From assembly GCA_017937925.1 (NCBI GenBank), contig JAGBCQ010000012.1:186001-250000 (forward strand): a stretch of DNA of 64,000 nucleotides. The letters are read 5' to 3'. Positions 1 to 8,802 of this stretch are shown in pieces. The stretch's first letter is position 1. Each line of letters opens with the position of its first letter. The stretch comes from Paraprevotella sp. (GTDB taxonomy: Bacteria > Bacteroidota > Bacteroidia > Bacteroidales > Bacteroidaceae). The notes under the pieces are model-generated. The model was not told the DNA's origin. It worked only from the letters and a program-made list of their open reading frames with translations, and did no database searches. The position numbers and the translations under genes are program-made.

Positions 1-493
1 CAGTTCCTCGCCTGAAGGTCCGAAAAGTAAACTGTCACGCACAAGTATGCTTGTTATGGCTGTAACTTTACATAATATTCCTGAGGGGATGGCTGTGGGA
101 GTGGTTCTGGCGGCTGCTTTAGAACAAAGTGTACACCTTTCCATGGCCGGTGCTTTGGCTTTATCATTGGGTATAGCCATCCAAAACTTTCCTGAAGGTG
201 CTATCGTCTCCATGCCTTTGCGTGGGGAAGGGAATAGTAAGTTGCGCTCGTTTGGCATCGGTGCGTTGAGTGGTATTGTGGAACCGATAGCCGCCATTAT
301 CACGATTTTGCTAGCGACTCACATCGTTCCCATACTCCCCTACCTCTTGGCGTTTTCGGCGGGAGCGATGATTTACGTTGTCGTGGAAGAACTCATACCG
401 GAAGCTTCCGAAGGTGAACACTCCAATACGGGAACTATCGGTTTTGCTTCAGGGTTCGTTCTGATGATGATTCTGGACGTTCTATTAGGATGA
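1..493 (+). CDS. ZIP family divalent metal transporter, 5'-truncated by window edge
   Basis: The reading frame is open from base 2, so the N-terminus lies outside the window; the ATG at 47 is internal. ZIP proteins carry zinc, iron or related divalent cations into the cytoplasm across the inner membrane. The diagnostic metal-site motif HNIPEG lies at about bases 71-88. A second related motif, QNFPEG, follows at about 182-199, as expected for paired helices 4 and 5 of the family. The rest is strongly hydrophobic, with four or more membrane helices, and ends in ILDVLLG. The stop overlaps the convergent AraC gene by 9 bp. The substrate metal cannot be told from the sequence; the gene may be related to zupT. 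Confidence 0.9.
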   Translation, partial: SSSPEGPKSKLSRTSMLVMAVTLHNIPEGMAVGVVLAAALEQSVHLSMAGALALSLGIAIQNFPEGAIVSMPLRGEGNSKLRSFGIGALSGIVEPIAAIITILLATHIVPILPYLLAFSAGAMIYVVVEELIPEASEGEHSNTGTIGFASGFVLMMILDVLLG

Positions 494-1378
494 TGCTTTA
501 AGGGTTGAATTCACTCTGTATTCTTTGGGTCCCATTCCAAAGTGTTTCTTGACATATTTACCAAAGAATGACAATGAGGGGAAATCCAACTCTACCATTA
601 TTTCTTTGATGCTCTTGGTGGTTTCTACCAATAATTCATGGATATCTTTCGTTACTGCCTTGTGAATCATGCTTGATGCCGTTCTGCCACAGTTCTGTTT
701 GCAGACGGCTGAAAGATATTTTGGAGTAACATTCAATAAATCGGCATAATATGAAACCGAACGCGGACGTGGATAGGTGGTTGCCAAAATATCCATAAAA
801 CTCTTAAACAGATTGCGACCTTGAGAAAAATCAGGTTGCTCGAATTTAACGTACTTGGTCAATACTGAATGAAAATCGTACATAAATGATTTCATCAGCA
901 TCTGCACTGATTCTTTGTAACACGCAGCACTCTCGTCGCTTAGTTTACTATCCAACAATTCATAATACAGATTGAAACGCCTCATCTCTTCTGTATTCAT
1001 CGTCAATTTGGGATAGGACATTAAATAAGTCAATACATCCCAATTATATAAGGACATAGAAACAATATTAGAAATCATTTCCTTAGACACACAGATACAA
1101 TTGACTGTTAAATCGTCAGAACGTTCTCGTTTTTTGATGACCGTTTCCGGCAAAAGCATCAACATATCATGTGAACGAAGGGTATATTCTTCGTCATTGA
1201 TAACACACACACATTCACCACGCACTACTACACTGATAACAATAAGATCTATTTTTTTTGCTTTTTCATCTTCTTTCTCTATAAAATTCCGGTCATCTTC
1301 ATGAATTGAGTTGGGCAATGTCGTATGATTCTTTGAGATTCCGAAGTCTTTACATACTAAAAAAATATCTTTCATCAT
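485..1378 (-). CDS. AraC family transcriptional regulator
   Basis: This 297-residue protein has a C-terminal AraC-type double helix-turn-helix at about residues 203-290. The signature includes SYYADLLNVTPKYLS in the first HTH and the FFGKYVKKHFGMGPKEYR ending in the second. The N-terminal 190 residues resemble the cupin-like sensor of the family (EYTLRSHDMLMLLP). It should be a cytoplasmic DNA-binding regulator, often activating a neighbouring gene. It is convergent with the ZIP gene and separated from mutS2 by about 190 bp, so its target is not evident. The effector is unknown. Confidence 0.9.
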   Translation of the reverse strand: MMKDIFLVCKDFGISKNHTTLPNSIHEDDRNFIEKEDEKAKKIDLIVISVVVRGECVCVINDEEYTLRSHDMLMLLPETVIKKRERSDDLTVNCICVSKEMISNIVSMSLYNWDVLTYLMSYPKLTMNTEEMRRFNLYYELLDSKLSDESAACYKESVQMLMKSFMYDFHSVLTKYVKFEQPDFSQGRNLFKSFMDILATTYPRPRSVSYYADLLNVTPKYLSAVCKQNCGRTASSMIHKAVTKDIHELLVETTKSIKEIMVELDFPSLSFFGKYVKKHFGMGPKEYRVNSTLKASS

Positions 1379-1545
1379 TCATAATTTTTACAAGTGCAAA
1401 GTAAAAGGGTTATTCGCAAACAAACAACTTAATATTTTATAAAGAGTTTTCATAAATACTTAAAAAGTTGCTTTTTAATACCTACATCAAATTACAACAC
1501 AATTGGTTTTTCTGTTCTTCGGAAGTTTTATTCTTGAGTTTTTAG

Positions 1546-1553
1546 TAACTTTG
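1546..1553 (+). promoter_or_regulatory. Putative -7 element (TAACTTTG) of mutS2
   Basis: This is a perfect match to the Bacteroidota -7 consensus TAnnTTTG, 13 bp before the first ATG of mutS2. It implies a very short leader. No TTTG at the ideal -33 distance is visible. Confidence 0.5.
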
Positions 1554-1566
1554 CCACCTGAAACGA

Positions 1567-4113
1567 ATGTCAATCATGATTTACCCTCAGAACTTCGAAC
1601 ATAAGATTGGTTTCAATGATATCAGAAAACTTTTGACGGACTTTTGTGTCAGCTCATTAGGTCAAGGACGCGTAGAAGCCATGCACTTCATGACCGACGT
1701 GCATCAGATTCGTGAGTTACACGAACATACTAAGGAATTTCTGCGTATCATGCAAGGTGAAGAGGATTTTCCCGAACAGGATTTTTATGATGTTCGTCCC
1801 GCCCTAAAACGTATAAGGATTGAAGGGACCTATCTGGACGAAAACGAATTGTTTGACCTCAAACGCTCTTTATCCACCATTATCGGTATTGTCAGATTCT
1901 TAAATAAGGAAGACGAAGAAACCACTGACAACTCTACGGTCTATCCCGCCCTACACCGCTTATGTCAAGACGTCGTCACCTTCCCACAACTTGTAAAACG
2001 TATTGATGCAATACTTGACAAATATGGTAAGATAAAAGACAACGCCTCAGCGGAATTACTACGTATCCGTCGAGAACTCATTGCAACAGAAAGTGGTATA
2101 TCAAAAACATTACATGCCATTTTACGCCATGCACAGCAGGACGGCATCGTTGACAAAGACGTGGCACCGACCATGCGCGATGGACGACTTGTCATCCCCG
2201 TTGTGCCTGCCCTGAAACGAAAAATAAAAGGTATTGTTCACGATGAGTCTGCAACGGGTAGAACCGTTTTCATTGAGCCGGCAGAGGTGGTAGAAGCGAA
2301 CAATCGGGTGAGAGAATTGGAGGGCGAAGAACGACGCGAAATTATTCGCATCTTGCAAGAATTCACTTCTGAGGTGCGCCCTTTGCACCGAGAATTATTG
2401 GAATCATACGAGTTCCTTGCCGAAATTGAATTCATCAGAGCAAAAGCTTGTCTTGCCAATCATATTTCGGCAATTCCCCCTCAAATAAGCAACGCCCCTT
2501 TGGTGGATTGGAGCATGGCATGCCATCCTTTACTCAAATTATCGCTTGCCAGACATGGAAAAAAAATTGTTCCATTAGACATCTCACTCCATCAACATCA
2601 ACGTATCTTGATTATTTCCGGACCTAACGCCGGTGGAAAGTCAGTATGCTTGAAGACGGTAGGACTTCTTCAATATATGTTACAATGCGGACTGCCTATA
2701 CCTATTGGCGAAAATTCTAAAACCGGCATTTTCGGGAGCATCTTTATTGACATTGGTGACGAACAAAGTATTGAGGACGACTTGAGTACCTACTCCGGAC
2801 ATCTCCTCAACATGAAGCACATGATGAAACATTGCAATGGGAAAAGTTTACTTCTTATAGACGAGTTTGGAGGTGGTACAGAACCACAAATAGGTGGAGC
2901 GATAGCCGAAGCTGTATTGAAACGTTTTAATCAGAAAAAGACTTTCGGAATCATTACCACGCACTACCAGAATCTGAAACATTTTGCAGAGGACCATGAA
3001 GGGGTAACCAATGGTGCCATGTTGTATGACCGGCAACATATGCAGGCTTTGTTTCAACTCCAAATCGGTAATCCGGGCAGTTCTTTCGCTGTAGAGATAG
3101 CCCGCAAAATAGGCATCCCCGAAGATGTTATTGAAGACGCTTCAAAAATAGTCGGCAAGGAATATATCAATGCCGACAAATACCTACAGGACATTGTGCG
3201 CGACAAACGGTATTGGGAGAACAAACGCCAAAACATCCATTCGCGCGAAAAGGAAATGGAGAAGACGATTGCACGGTACGAGACGGAGATTGAAGAGCTA
3301 CAGAAAAGTCGCAAAGAAATCATACGTCAAGCAAAAGCCGAAGCAGAACAACTGCTTAAAGACTCCAATGCCCAAATAGAACGTACCATAAAAGGTATCA
3401 AAGAAGCACAAGCCGAAAGAGAAAAAACTCGTAACATCCGTCAGGAATTGGACGATTTCAAACAGACATTAAAGGATTTGGAAAGTACGCATGAATCGGA
3501 TAAAATAGCTCGTAAGATGCAACAAATCCAAGAACGCAAGAAACGACAAGCCGAAAGAAAAGAGAAAAAAGCCGCCGAAGCAGCCAAGCGGAATGCAACG
3601 GATGATTTGAAAAACAAAGTTTACGAAGCACAACTCTCGGACGAGCCACTTAAAGTCGGAGACACTGTGCGCATCAAAGGACAGACTACAGTTGGTACCA
3701 TCAATGAAACAGATGGAAAAAATGCCATCGTTACATTTGGAATGATGCGTACCAACATTAAAGTTGGTAGATTGGAACGTGCCATTGCTCCGGCAAAAAA
3801 AGAAACACAACAGGCTGTCACTTATATAAGTAAGCAAACACAAGATGCTGTGTATGAAAAGAAACTGAATTTCAAACAGGACATTGATGTACGAGGGATG
3901 AGAGGAGACGAAGCCATCAATGCCATTACTTATTTCATTGATGATGCAATCCTACTCGGTATGGCACGAGTAAGGATACTACATGGCACGGGTAATGGCA
4001 TACTTCGAACACTTATCCGCCAATATCTTCACACCATACCGGGCATTAAATCGTTTAAGGACGAGCATGTACAGTTTGGCGGTGCAGGTATTACTGTTGT
4101 TGATTTAACATAG
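1567..4113 (+). CDS. mutS2: MutS2-family ATPase with Smr domain
   Basis: MutS2 proteins bind branched DNA and suppress recombination, and in some bacteria rescue collided ribosomes. The 848-residue length is normal. The ABC-type ATPase contains Walker A GPNAGGKS near residue 353, the D-loop region DIGDEQSIEDDLSTYSGH, Walker B LLIDEFGGGTEP and the switch histidine in TTHYQNLK. A long charged coiled coil (about 520-690) follows. The C-terminal Smr nuclease domain (about 765-848) carries DVRGMRGDEA and the HGTGNG motif. The usual Smr LDLR motif appears here as IDVR. There is an alternative start at 1576. The gene stands alone. Confidence 0.96.
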   Translation: MSIMIYPQNFEHKIGFNDIRKLLTDFCVSSLGQGRVEAMHFMTDVHQIRELHEHTKEFLRIMQGEEDFPEQDFYDVRPALKRIRIEGTYLDENELFDLKRSLSTIIGIVRFLNKEDEETTDNSTVYPALHRLCQDVVTFPQLVKRIDAILDKYGKIKDNASAELLRIRRELIATESGISKTLHAILRHAQQDGIVDKDVAPTMRDGRLVIPVVPALKRKIKGIVHDESATGRTVFIEPAEVVEANNRVRELEGEERREIIRILQEFTSEVRPLHRELLESYEFLAEIEFIRAKACLANHISAIPPQISNAPLVDWSMACHPLLKLSLARHGKKIVPLDISLHQHQRILIISGPNAGGKSVCLKTVGLLQYMLQCGLPIPIGENSKTGIFGSIFIDIGDEQSIEDDLSTYSGHLLNMKHMMKHCNGKSLLLIDEFGGGTEPQIGGAIAEAVLKRFNQKKTFGIITTHYQNLKHFAEDHEGVTNGAMLYDRQHMQALFQLQIGNPGSSFAVEIARKIGIPEDVIEDASKIVGKEYINADKYLQDIVRDKRYWENKRQNIHSREKEMEKTIARYETEIEELQKSRKEIIRQAKAEAEQLLKDSNAQIERTIKGIKEAQAEREKTRNIRQELDDFKQTLKDLESTHESDKIARKMQQIQERKKRQAERKEKKAAEAAKRNATDDLKNKVYEAQLSDEPLKVGDTVRIKGQTTVGTINETDGKNAIVTFGMMRTNIKVGRLERAIAPAKKETQQAVTYISKQTQDAVYEKKLNFKQDIDVRGMRGDEAINAITYFIDDAILLGMARVRILHGTGNGILRTLIRQYLHTIPGIKSFKDEHVQFGGAGITVVDLT

Positions 4114-4171
4114 TTTTTAATATTATAGACTTTTAAAGCACTCATCCTCCCGCTAATAAATATTTATGTTG

Positions 4172-4179
4172 TAATTTTG
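4172..4179 (+). promoter_or_regulatory. Putative -7 element (TAATTTTG) of the M16 peptidase gene
   Basis: This matches TAnnTTTG 31 bp before the ATG at 4211, which would give a leader of about 25 nt. Confidence 0.45.
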
Positions 4180-4210
4180 TAGCAATTTATATAACATACA
4201 TCTAAACTTT

Positions 4211-7030
4211 ATGAAACAGAAACTATTATTACTATCTCTGTTCCTCATCAGTATGGTTGGCTTTGCACAACCAATAGATTGGAACAAAGAGTTACCGACT
4301 GACCCGAATGTATTGGTCGGAAAGTTGCCTAACGGCATCACTTATTATCTTCGCCACAACGAAGAACCGAAAGAACGTGCTAGTTTCTACATTATCCGTA
4401 ATGTAGGTGCATTGCTTGAAGAAGACAATCAAGATGGTTTGGCTCATTTCCTTGAGCACATGGCGTTCAACGGTACCAAAAACTTCCCCGGCAACACCCT
4501 AACTTCTACATTGGAACGTCATGGTATTTCTTTCGGTGGAAACTTGAATGCATACACGACACAGGAAGAAACCGTTTATAACATCAGCGATGTACCGGTG
4601 AATAACGAGAGCCTTATTGATACTTGTTTATTGATTCTGCACGATTGGTCACATTACCTGACACTCGATTCCAAAGAATTGGATGAGGAACGTGGTGTCA
4701 TCACAGAAGAATGGCGTACTCGTAACAACAGCGTATCACGCATACGCAACCAACAAATGCCTGTTTTGTACAAAGGTTCAAAGATTGCAGAACGCGACGT
4801 TATCGGTGAGTTGGAAGTAATCCAAAACTTCAAACCGGAAGAAATTCGCGACTTCTACTATAAATGGTATCGCACAGACTTGGAAGCTATTGCCATCGTT
4901 GGCGATTTTGAAGTGCAGAAGATGGAACAGAAGATAAAAGATTTGTTCTCATCTATCCCGGCAGTGGAAAACCCTACTCCACGTCCGTTTTTTGATATCC
5001 CAAGTCATGAAGAAACTTATTTCTGCTTAGCAACCGACAAGGAGGCTACTGCATCTAAAGTGCAAGTGATGCGAATCTTCCGTGACGAATCACTTGACGG
5101 GAATGGTAAGATGACATACGGTGACATCAAAATAGGTTTGATGCAATCATTCTACAATCAGATGTTGAACAACCGTATCACTGAAATTGTACAACGTGGT
5201 GAGGCTCCTTACATCGCAGCTTCAGTAGGTTTCTATGGCATCACACGTGGTTATTACGGTTATGCCATTAGCGCCAATGCCAAACCTAATCAGGAGAAAG
5301 AGGCTCTTATCGGAGCTATTACCGAACATGAAAGAGTGGTACAACACGGATTTACCGAGGGCGAGTTGGAACGCGTTAAAGCCAACTATTTAACATCGCT
5401 TGAATCATGGGTTAAAGATAAGGACAAGACTCGTAACGACAGCTACATTGAAGATATGCAGGAGAATTTCCTGAAGAATGAAGCATACGTTGACATTGAA
5501 GATTATGCCAATGCAGCGAAGGCCGTATTGCCTTATATCACCGCAAAGGAAATTTCTGAGCAAGTAAAAAAATGGTGGAAAGCTGACAATCGTACCATCA
5601 TTGTTTCAGGTCCGAGCGAAGGTGTGACACACCTTAGTGAACAAGAGGCTCGCAACATTTTGAAAGAATATGAGAACAAGCCGGTTGCCGCATACGAAGA
5701 CAATAGTGTGAAAGGTCAACTTATCAACGAAGAATTGCCGGGTGCAGAAATTACCAAAGTAAAAGTGCTTCCTGAATTTGAAGCTGAAGAATGGACACTT
5801 GCCAATGGTGCGAAAGTGGTGTTCCGCAAAGCCGATTTCGAGAAGGATGAAGTTACGCTGACAGCTTATAGTCCCGGTGGTTCTACAGTTTATGATGACC
5901 TTGACCTACTCCCTGCAGCTGCAAGTATCGGTTCTTTCACACCATCGTATGGTATCGGCGAGTTCGACAATATATCCCTTCGTAAACTTCTGACCGGAAA
6001 ACAAGCCGGATGTAACGTCAGCATCAGTGGAATGTACGAAACGGTTAGCGGTGGTGCTACACCAAAAGATTTTGAGACTATGATGCAGTTGCTCTACCTA
6101 AGATTTACTGCTCCTCGTTTTGACACATTGGCACACAACGTCCTTATTGAACGTATGATGATCAGTGTGAAACAGATGGAAGGACAGCCTCAAAAGATTA
6201 TGAGAGATTCTTTGCAACTCATCAGAAACAACTACCACAAGCGTTCTCTATTGCGTAACGAGGATTATGTAAACAACATCACCATTGACCGTATTGAAAA
6301 AATATACCGTGACCGTATTTGTGATGCAAGTGATTTTACTTTCTTCATTGTTGGTAATGTTGAAAAAGAAGTTGCTAAAGAAATGGTACAAAAATACATC
6401 GGTTCCATTCCTTCTATCCACCGCAAGGAACATTGGGTTGACCATAAGGTTAGAGAGCCGAAGGGCGTAACTGAGAAAGTAATCTATCTACCATTGGAAG
6501 TTCCTAAATCAACGGTTATCGTGAACTATGTGAAAGAAATGAAGTTCAATTTGAAGGATTCTTATATGGTGAACATATTAGGTAACATCCTTTCTACACG
6601 TTACACAAAAACCATTCGTGAGGAACAAGGTGGTACTTATGGTGTCGGTGTAAGAGGTTCCGCATCAAGAGAACCGTATTGCTCATACTCAATGATGATG
6701 CAATTCGATTGCGACCCGGATAAGGCAGCTACACTTAAACCCTTACTTTATAAGGAAATCGAGGATATCAAGAAGAATGGTGTAACCGAAGAGGAATTGA
6801 GCAAGATTGTCAAGAATATGTTGAAAGAGTCAGAACAAGGTAAAGCTCACAATGCCTACTGGATGAACTTGCTGAACTATTATTACAAAACCGGGATCAA
6901 TCAAAATGACCCCAAAAACTTCGAGGATATCGTATCTTCTTTGACGCCGAAAGACATTCAGAAATTCACTAAGAAAATGTTCAAGAAAGCAAATGTTATT
7001 GACATAACTTTTGCGCCTATTGAGAAATAA
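4211..7030 (+). CDS. Secreted M16 family zinc metallopeptidase (pitrilysin/insulinase type)
   Basis: This is a 939-residue periplasmic or surface protease. An N-terminal signal peptide (MKQKLLLLSLFLISMVGFAQ) precedes the catalytic M16 domain. The inverted zinc motif HFLEH is at about residues 78-82, and the distal glutamate probably lies in the LDEERGVITEEW region near 160-167. Two consecutive M16 repeats, an active and an inactive half, fill the rest, as in full-length pitrilysins; the second half has no HxxEH. Bacteroidales carry such genes as housekeeping-like periplasmic peptidases. It is monocistronic and followed by a strong terminator. Confidence 0.93.
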   Translation: MKQKLLLLSLFLISMVGFAQPIDWNKELPTDPNVLVGKLPNGITYYLRHNEEPKERASFYIIRNVGALLEEDNQDGLAHFLEHMAFNGTKNFPGNTLTSTLERHGISFGGNLNAYTTQEETVYNISDVPVNNESLIDTCLLILHDWSHYLTLDSKELDEERGVITEEWRTRNNSVSRIRNQQMPVLYKGSKIAERDVIGELEVIQNFKPEEIRDFYYKWYRTDLEAIAIVGDFEVQKMEQKIKDLFSSIPAVENPTPRPFFDIPSHEETYFCLATDKEATASKVQVMRIFRDESLDGNGKMTYGDIKIGLMQSFYNQMLNNRITEIVQRGEAPYIAASVGFYGITRGYYGYAISANAKPNQEKEALIGAITEHERVVQHGFTEGELERVKANYLTSLESWVKDKDKTRNDSYIEDMQENFLKNEAYVDIEDYANAAKAVLPYITAKEISEQVKKWWKADNRTIIVSGPSEGVTHLSEQEARNILKEYENKPVAAYEDNSVKGQLINEELPGAEITKVKVLPEFEAEEWTLANGAKVVFRKADFEKDEVTLTAYSPGGSTVYDDLDLLPAAASIGSFTPSYGIGEFDNISLRKLLTGKQAGCNVSISGMYETVSGGATPKDFETMMQLLYLRFTAPRFDTLAHNVLIERMMISVKQMEGQPQKIMRDSLQLIRNNYHKRSLLRNEDYVNNITIDRIEKIYRDRICDASDFTFFIVGNVEKEVAKEMVQKYIGSIPSIHRKEHWVDHKVREPKGVTEKVIYLPLEVPKSTVIVNYVKEMKFNLKDSYMVNILGNILSTRYTKTIREEQGGTYGVGVRGSASREPYCSYSMMMQFDCDPDKAATLKPLLYKEIEDIKKNGVTEEELSKIVKNMLKESEQGKAHNAYWMNLLNYYYKTGINQNDPKNFEDIVSSLTPKDIQKFTKKMFKKANVIDITFAPIEK

Positions 7031-7043
7031 AATTGACAAATCT

Positions 7044-7089
7044 AAAACAAGAAGGGGGACATGTTTAAGCATATCCCCCTTCTTGTTTT
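7044..7089. terminator. Bidirectional intrinsic terminator
   Basis: A 16-bp perfect stem (AAAACAAGAAGGGGGA with its complement at 7074-7089) has A and T runs on its flanks. It serves the M16 gene on the plus strand and the convergent 7113-7829 gene on the minus strand. Confidence 0.85.
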
Positions 7090-7112
7090 ATTTATTCATA
7101 GGAGTTTTATAA

Positions 7113-7829
7113 TCAGATACTTTGCAGTATTTTCTTAAAGTTTTCATACGACAATTCCAAACGCCCGAACTGATAAGGATTTAAGTTTAAAGAAAACGTT
7201 CCCTTTACTTGTTCCAAATCAAAATACACCTTCATAACGCTTGCCAAATTAAAAGATAAAGAATCACCTTTTTTCATCAAGAACAAGCAACAACGGGTTA
7301 AATAGTCTTTATCGTGTTCCAACTTCCTTAAGGACAAGAACAATAAATAATACGTTGCCATATTGCAAACCCGAAGAAGATAATCAACACATACTTTGGG
7401 AGCATCTATCTTCAAATGTTTCAGCAGATGTTCCAATTCGTTGGGTTCGTCAGGGAAAACCTGTAACATGAATGTGACAAATTTCATACGATCTATCTCC
7501 GTCCCACTCTCTGTTAAATACATCGCCACCTTATCAAAACCTTCGTCCAATAAAGTAAGACCTTTTTGGCGTTTCCGTAATTCTGCTGATTTCAACATCG
7601 TTACCAAAAAAGCCTTTGAATGATAGGCGGACAGTTCATAAAAAGCTTGCCAGAAAACGACCGTACTGACTTCCGGCATCAGTTGCGAACCGATAATTTC
7701 ACCTGCTGCACGGAAATCCTTATTCGTCAACCTTTTAAGGAAAGCAACCAATCCCTCCCAATCTTTTTCTTTGAAAAAATCATTGAGGGTTTTAACCAAT
7801 ATCGGATTATAAAACTTGTTGTCCAACAT
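7113..7829 (-). CDS. Conserved-looking hypothetical protein, helical
   Basis: I do not recognise a family for this 238-residue protein. It has no signal peptide or membrane helix, is rich in Leu, Lys and Phe, and looks all-helical, possibly an alpha-solenoid (repeated short helices such as LVAFLKRL, LEHLLKHLK, YYLLFLSLRKLEHDK). The ATG lies 8 bp downstream of the terminator of the SRP RNA/tRNA-Thr unit. It may therefore depend on read-through or a promoter overlapping that hairpin. Coding potential is supported by clean length and lack of a plausible overlapping gene. Confidence 0.7.
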   Translation of the reverse strand: MLDNKFYNPILVKTLNDFFKEKDWEGLVAFLKRLTNKDFRAAGEIIGSQLMPEVSTVVFWQAFYELSAYHSKAFLVTMLKSAELRKRQKGLTLLDEGFDKVAMYLTESGTEIDRMKFVTFMLQVFPDEPNELEHLLKHLKIDAPKVCVDYLLRVCNMATYYLLFLSLRKLEHDKDYLTRCCLFLMKKGDSLSFNLASVMKVYFDLEQVKGTFSLNLNPYQFGRLELSYENFKKILQSI

Positions 7830-7836
7830 ATTCTAA

Positions 7837-7866
7837 ATAAAAAAGGCGAAACCTTCGTTTCGCCTT
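7837..7866 (-). terminator. Terminator of the SRP RNA/tRNA-Thr transcript
   Basis: On the minus strand a 10-bp stem AAGGCGAAAC / GTTTCGCCTT with a GAAG loop is followed by a T run. It lies 17 nt after the tRNA 3' end. Confidence 0.8.
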
Positions 7867-7882
7867 CATTTCTCTTTTTTTG

Positions 7883-7956
7883 AGCCTCTTGTCGGATTCG
7901 AACCAACGACCCCGAGATTACAAATCACGTGCTCTGGCCAACTGAGCTAAAGAGGC
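7883..7956 (-). tRNA. tRNA-Thr (anticodon UGU)
   Basis: The minus strand folds into a complete cloverleaf. The acceptor stem is GCCTCTT/AAGAGGC, the D arm is GCTC...GAGC, the anticodon loop is TTTGTAA with anticodon TGT, and the T arm is GTTGG-TTCGAAT-CCGAC. The anticodon stem has one T-T mismatch. CCA is not encoded. The 5' end directly follows the SRP RNA 3' end with no spacer. Confidence 0.93.
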
Positions 7957-8056
7957 GGGTGGGAAAGCGAACTGCATCGCGCCGCTACAACCAACTACCC
8001 TTGCTGCGATCAAGCCCTGGGGGGTTCGAAGGGAGCTGGCCGTACAGGACTTCCCC
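7957..8056 (-). ncRNA. ffs: Signal recognition particle RNA, small bacterial (4.5S) type
   Basis: The roughly 100-nt minus-strand sequence carries the conserved apical SRP core: CCAGG, a GGC hairpin, then GCAGCAAGGGTA, as in many small bacterial SRP RNAs. The ends pair (GGGGAAG at the 5' side with CTTTCCC at the 3' side), and the RNA finishes in the typical CCCACCC. The apical loop reads GC-TTGATC-GC rather than a plain GGAA tetraloop, so the family match should be confirmed. The RNA would bind Ffh, which is encoded at 58034-59386. It has its own consensus promoter and shares a transcript with tRNA-Thr. Exact ends are inferred from pairing. Confidence 0.82.
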
Positions 8057-8067
8057 GTTTGCGGTTG

Positions 8068-8099
8068 CAAAGGTAGGAAGTTTTTTGCTTGCATCCAAA
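8068..8099 (-). promoter_or_regulatory. Consensus Bacteroidota promoter for SRP RNA and tRNA-Thr
   Basis: The minus strand reads TTTG (8099-8096), a 20-bp spacer, then TACCTTTG (8075-8068). Both elements are perfect and the spacing is ideal. The predicted transcription start is a few bases upstream of the SRP RNA 5' G run. Confidence 0.85.
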
Positions 8100-8205
8100 C
8101 AAACTTTCATACTTTTTTCACGAAAATCTTTAAATTTTCTCTTTTTCAAATGCTTATATTTACTAAAAAAAGCAGTAGCATCAACTGTATTATGCTATTT
8201 TTTCG

Positions 8206-8213
8206 TATTTTTG
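8206..8213 (+). promoter_or_regulatory. Putative -7 element (TATTTTTG) of the 8.2-18 kb operon
   Basis: This is a perfect TAnnTTTG, 26 bp before the DUF4199 gene. It is the only good promoter match before a long series of tightly packed plus-strand genes. The -33 element is weak. Confidence 0.5.
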
Positions 8214-8238
8214 CAAAGTATAATGTATAGAAATAAAC

Positions 8239-8778
8239 ATGAGCAATATAGACAATCAGCAACTCAGAGCATTCGCAGCACAATACGGTACCATCGTAGG
8301 ATTGATGTGGATTGTTAGTTTTTCCTTTTTTATCATCGGACTAACACAACCTTTATTGGGTAATTTAAGTATGCTTTTCGGTTTACTTTCCATTTACGTA
8401 ACCATCTCATTAGTCCGCAAATTCAGAAGAGACATTACGCCACTTAATTTTTGGCAAGCTTGGCGCATGAGTTCATTGATATATTCGTATGCCGCCCTAC
8501 TCATGGCTGTAGCCCAATTCATATATTTTCGATATATAGATGATGGTTTGCTCATTAGCACTTATATTGAGACCATGAATAAACCAGAAGTCATCACTAT
8601 GATGCAAAGCATGATGCCCGGAGAGGACTTGAAAGCTGTCAGTCAGCAAGCTGTAGATATGTTGAAAAGCATCACACCTATTCAATTGACTATTGAATTA
8701 CTCATATATAACTTATTTTTAGGAGTCCTACTCACTATTCCAACAGCCGGATTCAGTTCTGTAGGTAGAAAAAGATAA
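8239..8778 (+). CDS. DUF4199 family membrane protein
   Basis: This 179-residue integral membrane protein has about four hydrophobic helices (around residues 17-37, 40-58, 80-95 and 150-170). The charged segment RKFRRDITPLNFWQAWR lies between helices. This architecture and its position directly before a GT2 glycosyltransferase are typical of DUF4199 in Bacteroidota. The function is unknown; an inner-membrane role linked to the neighbouring polyprenyl-phosphate glycosyltransferase is inference only. It is the first gene of the long operon, 24 bp before the next. Confidence 0.85.
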   Translation: MSNIDNQQLRAFAAQYGTIVGLMWIVSFSFFIIGLTQPLLGNLSMLFGLLSIYVTISLVRKFRRDITPLNFWQAWRMSSLIYSYAALLMAVAQFIYFRYIDDGLLISTYIETMNKPEVITMMQSMMPGEDLKAVSQQAVDMLKSITPIQLTIELLIYNLFLGVLLTIPTAGFSSVGRKR

Positions 8779-8802
8779 ACGAACGATATAAATCAATAAC
8801 AA

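Noticed and set aside
7929-8318. Plus-strand open frame across the tRNA-Thr and SRP RNA
   Set aside because: It reads through two structured RNA genes and the start of the DUF4199 gene; coding is not credible.
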